13,666 nucleotides of DNA from JAWUVP01 sp034112285 (GTDB taxonomy: Bacteria; Pseudomonadota; Gammaproteobacteria; JABDGN01). The stretch is taken from positions 1 to 13,666 of the forward strand of contig JAWUVP010000030.1 in assembly GCA_034112285.1 (NCBI GenBank), written 5' to 3'. Positions 13,632-13,666 of the stretch are shown here, piece by piece (position 1 is the first letter of the stretch; the number at the start of each line of letters is the position of its first letter). The notes below the pieces were generated by a model. The model saw only the letters and a program-made list of their open reading frames with translations. It was not told the DNA's origin and ran no database searches. Both the position numbers and the translations under genes were made by a program.

Positions 13632-13666
13632 TTAATCTTCAACCCGATAATTTGGCGCTTCTTTGG
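13632..13666 (-). CDS. guaB: IMP dehydrogenase, last codons only (partial at window edge)
   Basis: The minus strand at the right edge reads KEAPNYRVED followed by TAA (13632-13634), which matches the C-terminal tail of bacterial IMP dehydrogenases, and it sits directly upstream of guaA where guaB is expected. Only ten residues are visible, so the call rests on that tail and on the conserved guaB-guaA order. Confidence 0.85.
   Translation of the reverse strand, partial: KEAPNYRVED

Overview
The window looks like a chromosomal segment of a gammaproteobacterium. CysS, FolD, TtcA and the GuaB-GuaA pair all have gammaproteobacterial-type motifs. Among them lie eukaryotic-like signalling relics (a Ser/Thr kinase fragment and a tyrosine-phosphatase-like protein), decaying paralogues and palindromic repeats. 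That mixture fits a host-associated or intracellular lineage such as Legionellales, but this placement is inference; no rRNA or species marker is present.

Left part (1-4428). The 3' end of cysS converges on folD. Divergent from folD is a tRNA cluster, Pro(UGG)-Arg(UCU)-His(GUG), with a near-consensus promoter. A compact Phd/YefM-PIN toxin-antitoxin operon follows with its own promoter and a palindrome over the -10. ttcA lies convergent to it; its predicted substrates include a tRNA-Arg(UCU) with C32, such as the one encoded here. Between ttcA and the next gene sits an orphan + strand promoter/terminator pair. It would make a roughly 100-nt RNA whose central stem displays a run of seven C residues; I consider this the best candidate for an undescribed element.

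Middle part (4427-9323). An MFS transporter and a phosphatase-like protein that lacks the active-site arginine lie on the minus strand. Between them is a broken, inverted paralogue of the outer-membrane barrel gene at 7157. That barrel gene forms a two-gene operon with a secreted protein carrying an ASH/Ig-like domain and seven Asp-box (BNR) repeats.

Right part (9324-13666). The end of guaA occurs twice: once in the intact gene (12067-12260) and once as a 194-bp orphan copy (9402-9595). Each copy is preceded by the 3' end of an Asp-box gene. The second Asp-box gene is broken into a shortened 5' piece (9596-9856) and a 3' piece (11905-12018). Between them is about 2 kb of AT-rich DNA with a nested inverted-repeat element, a frameshifted kinase remnant and an intact 337-aa gene of unknown function. 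The arrangement implies tandem duplication of an Asp-box-gene/guaA unit, followed by deletion and insertion. guaA is followed upstream by the last codons of guaB, so a guaBA operon continues off the right edge.
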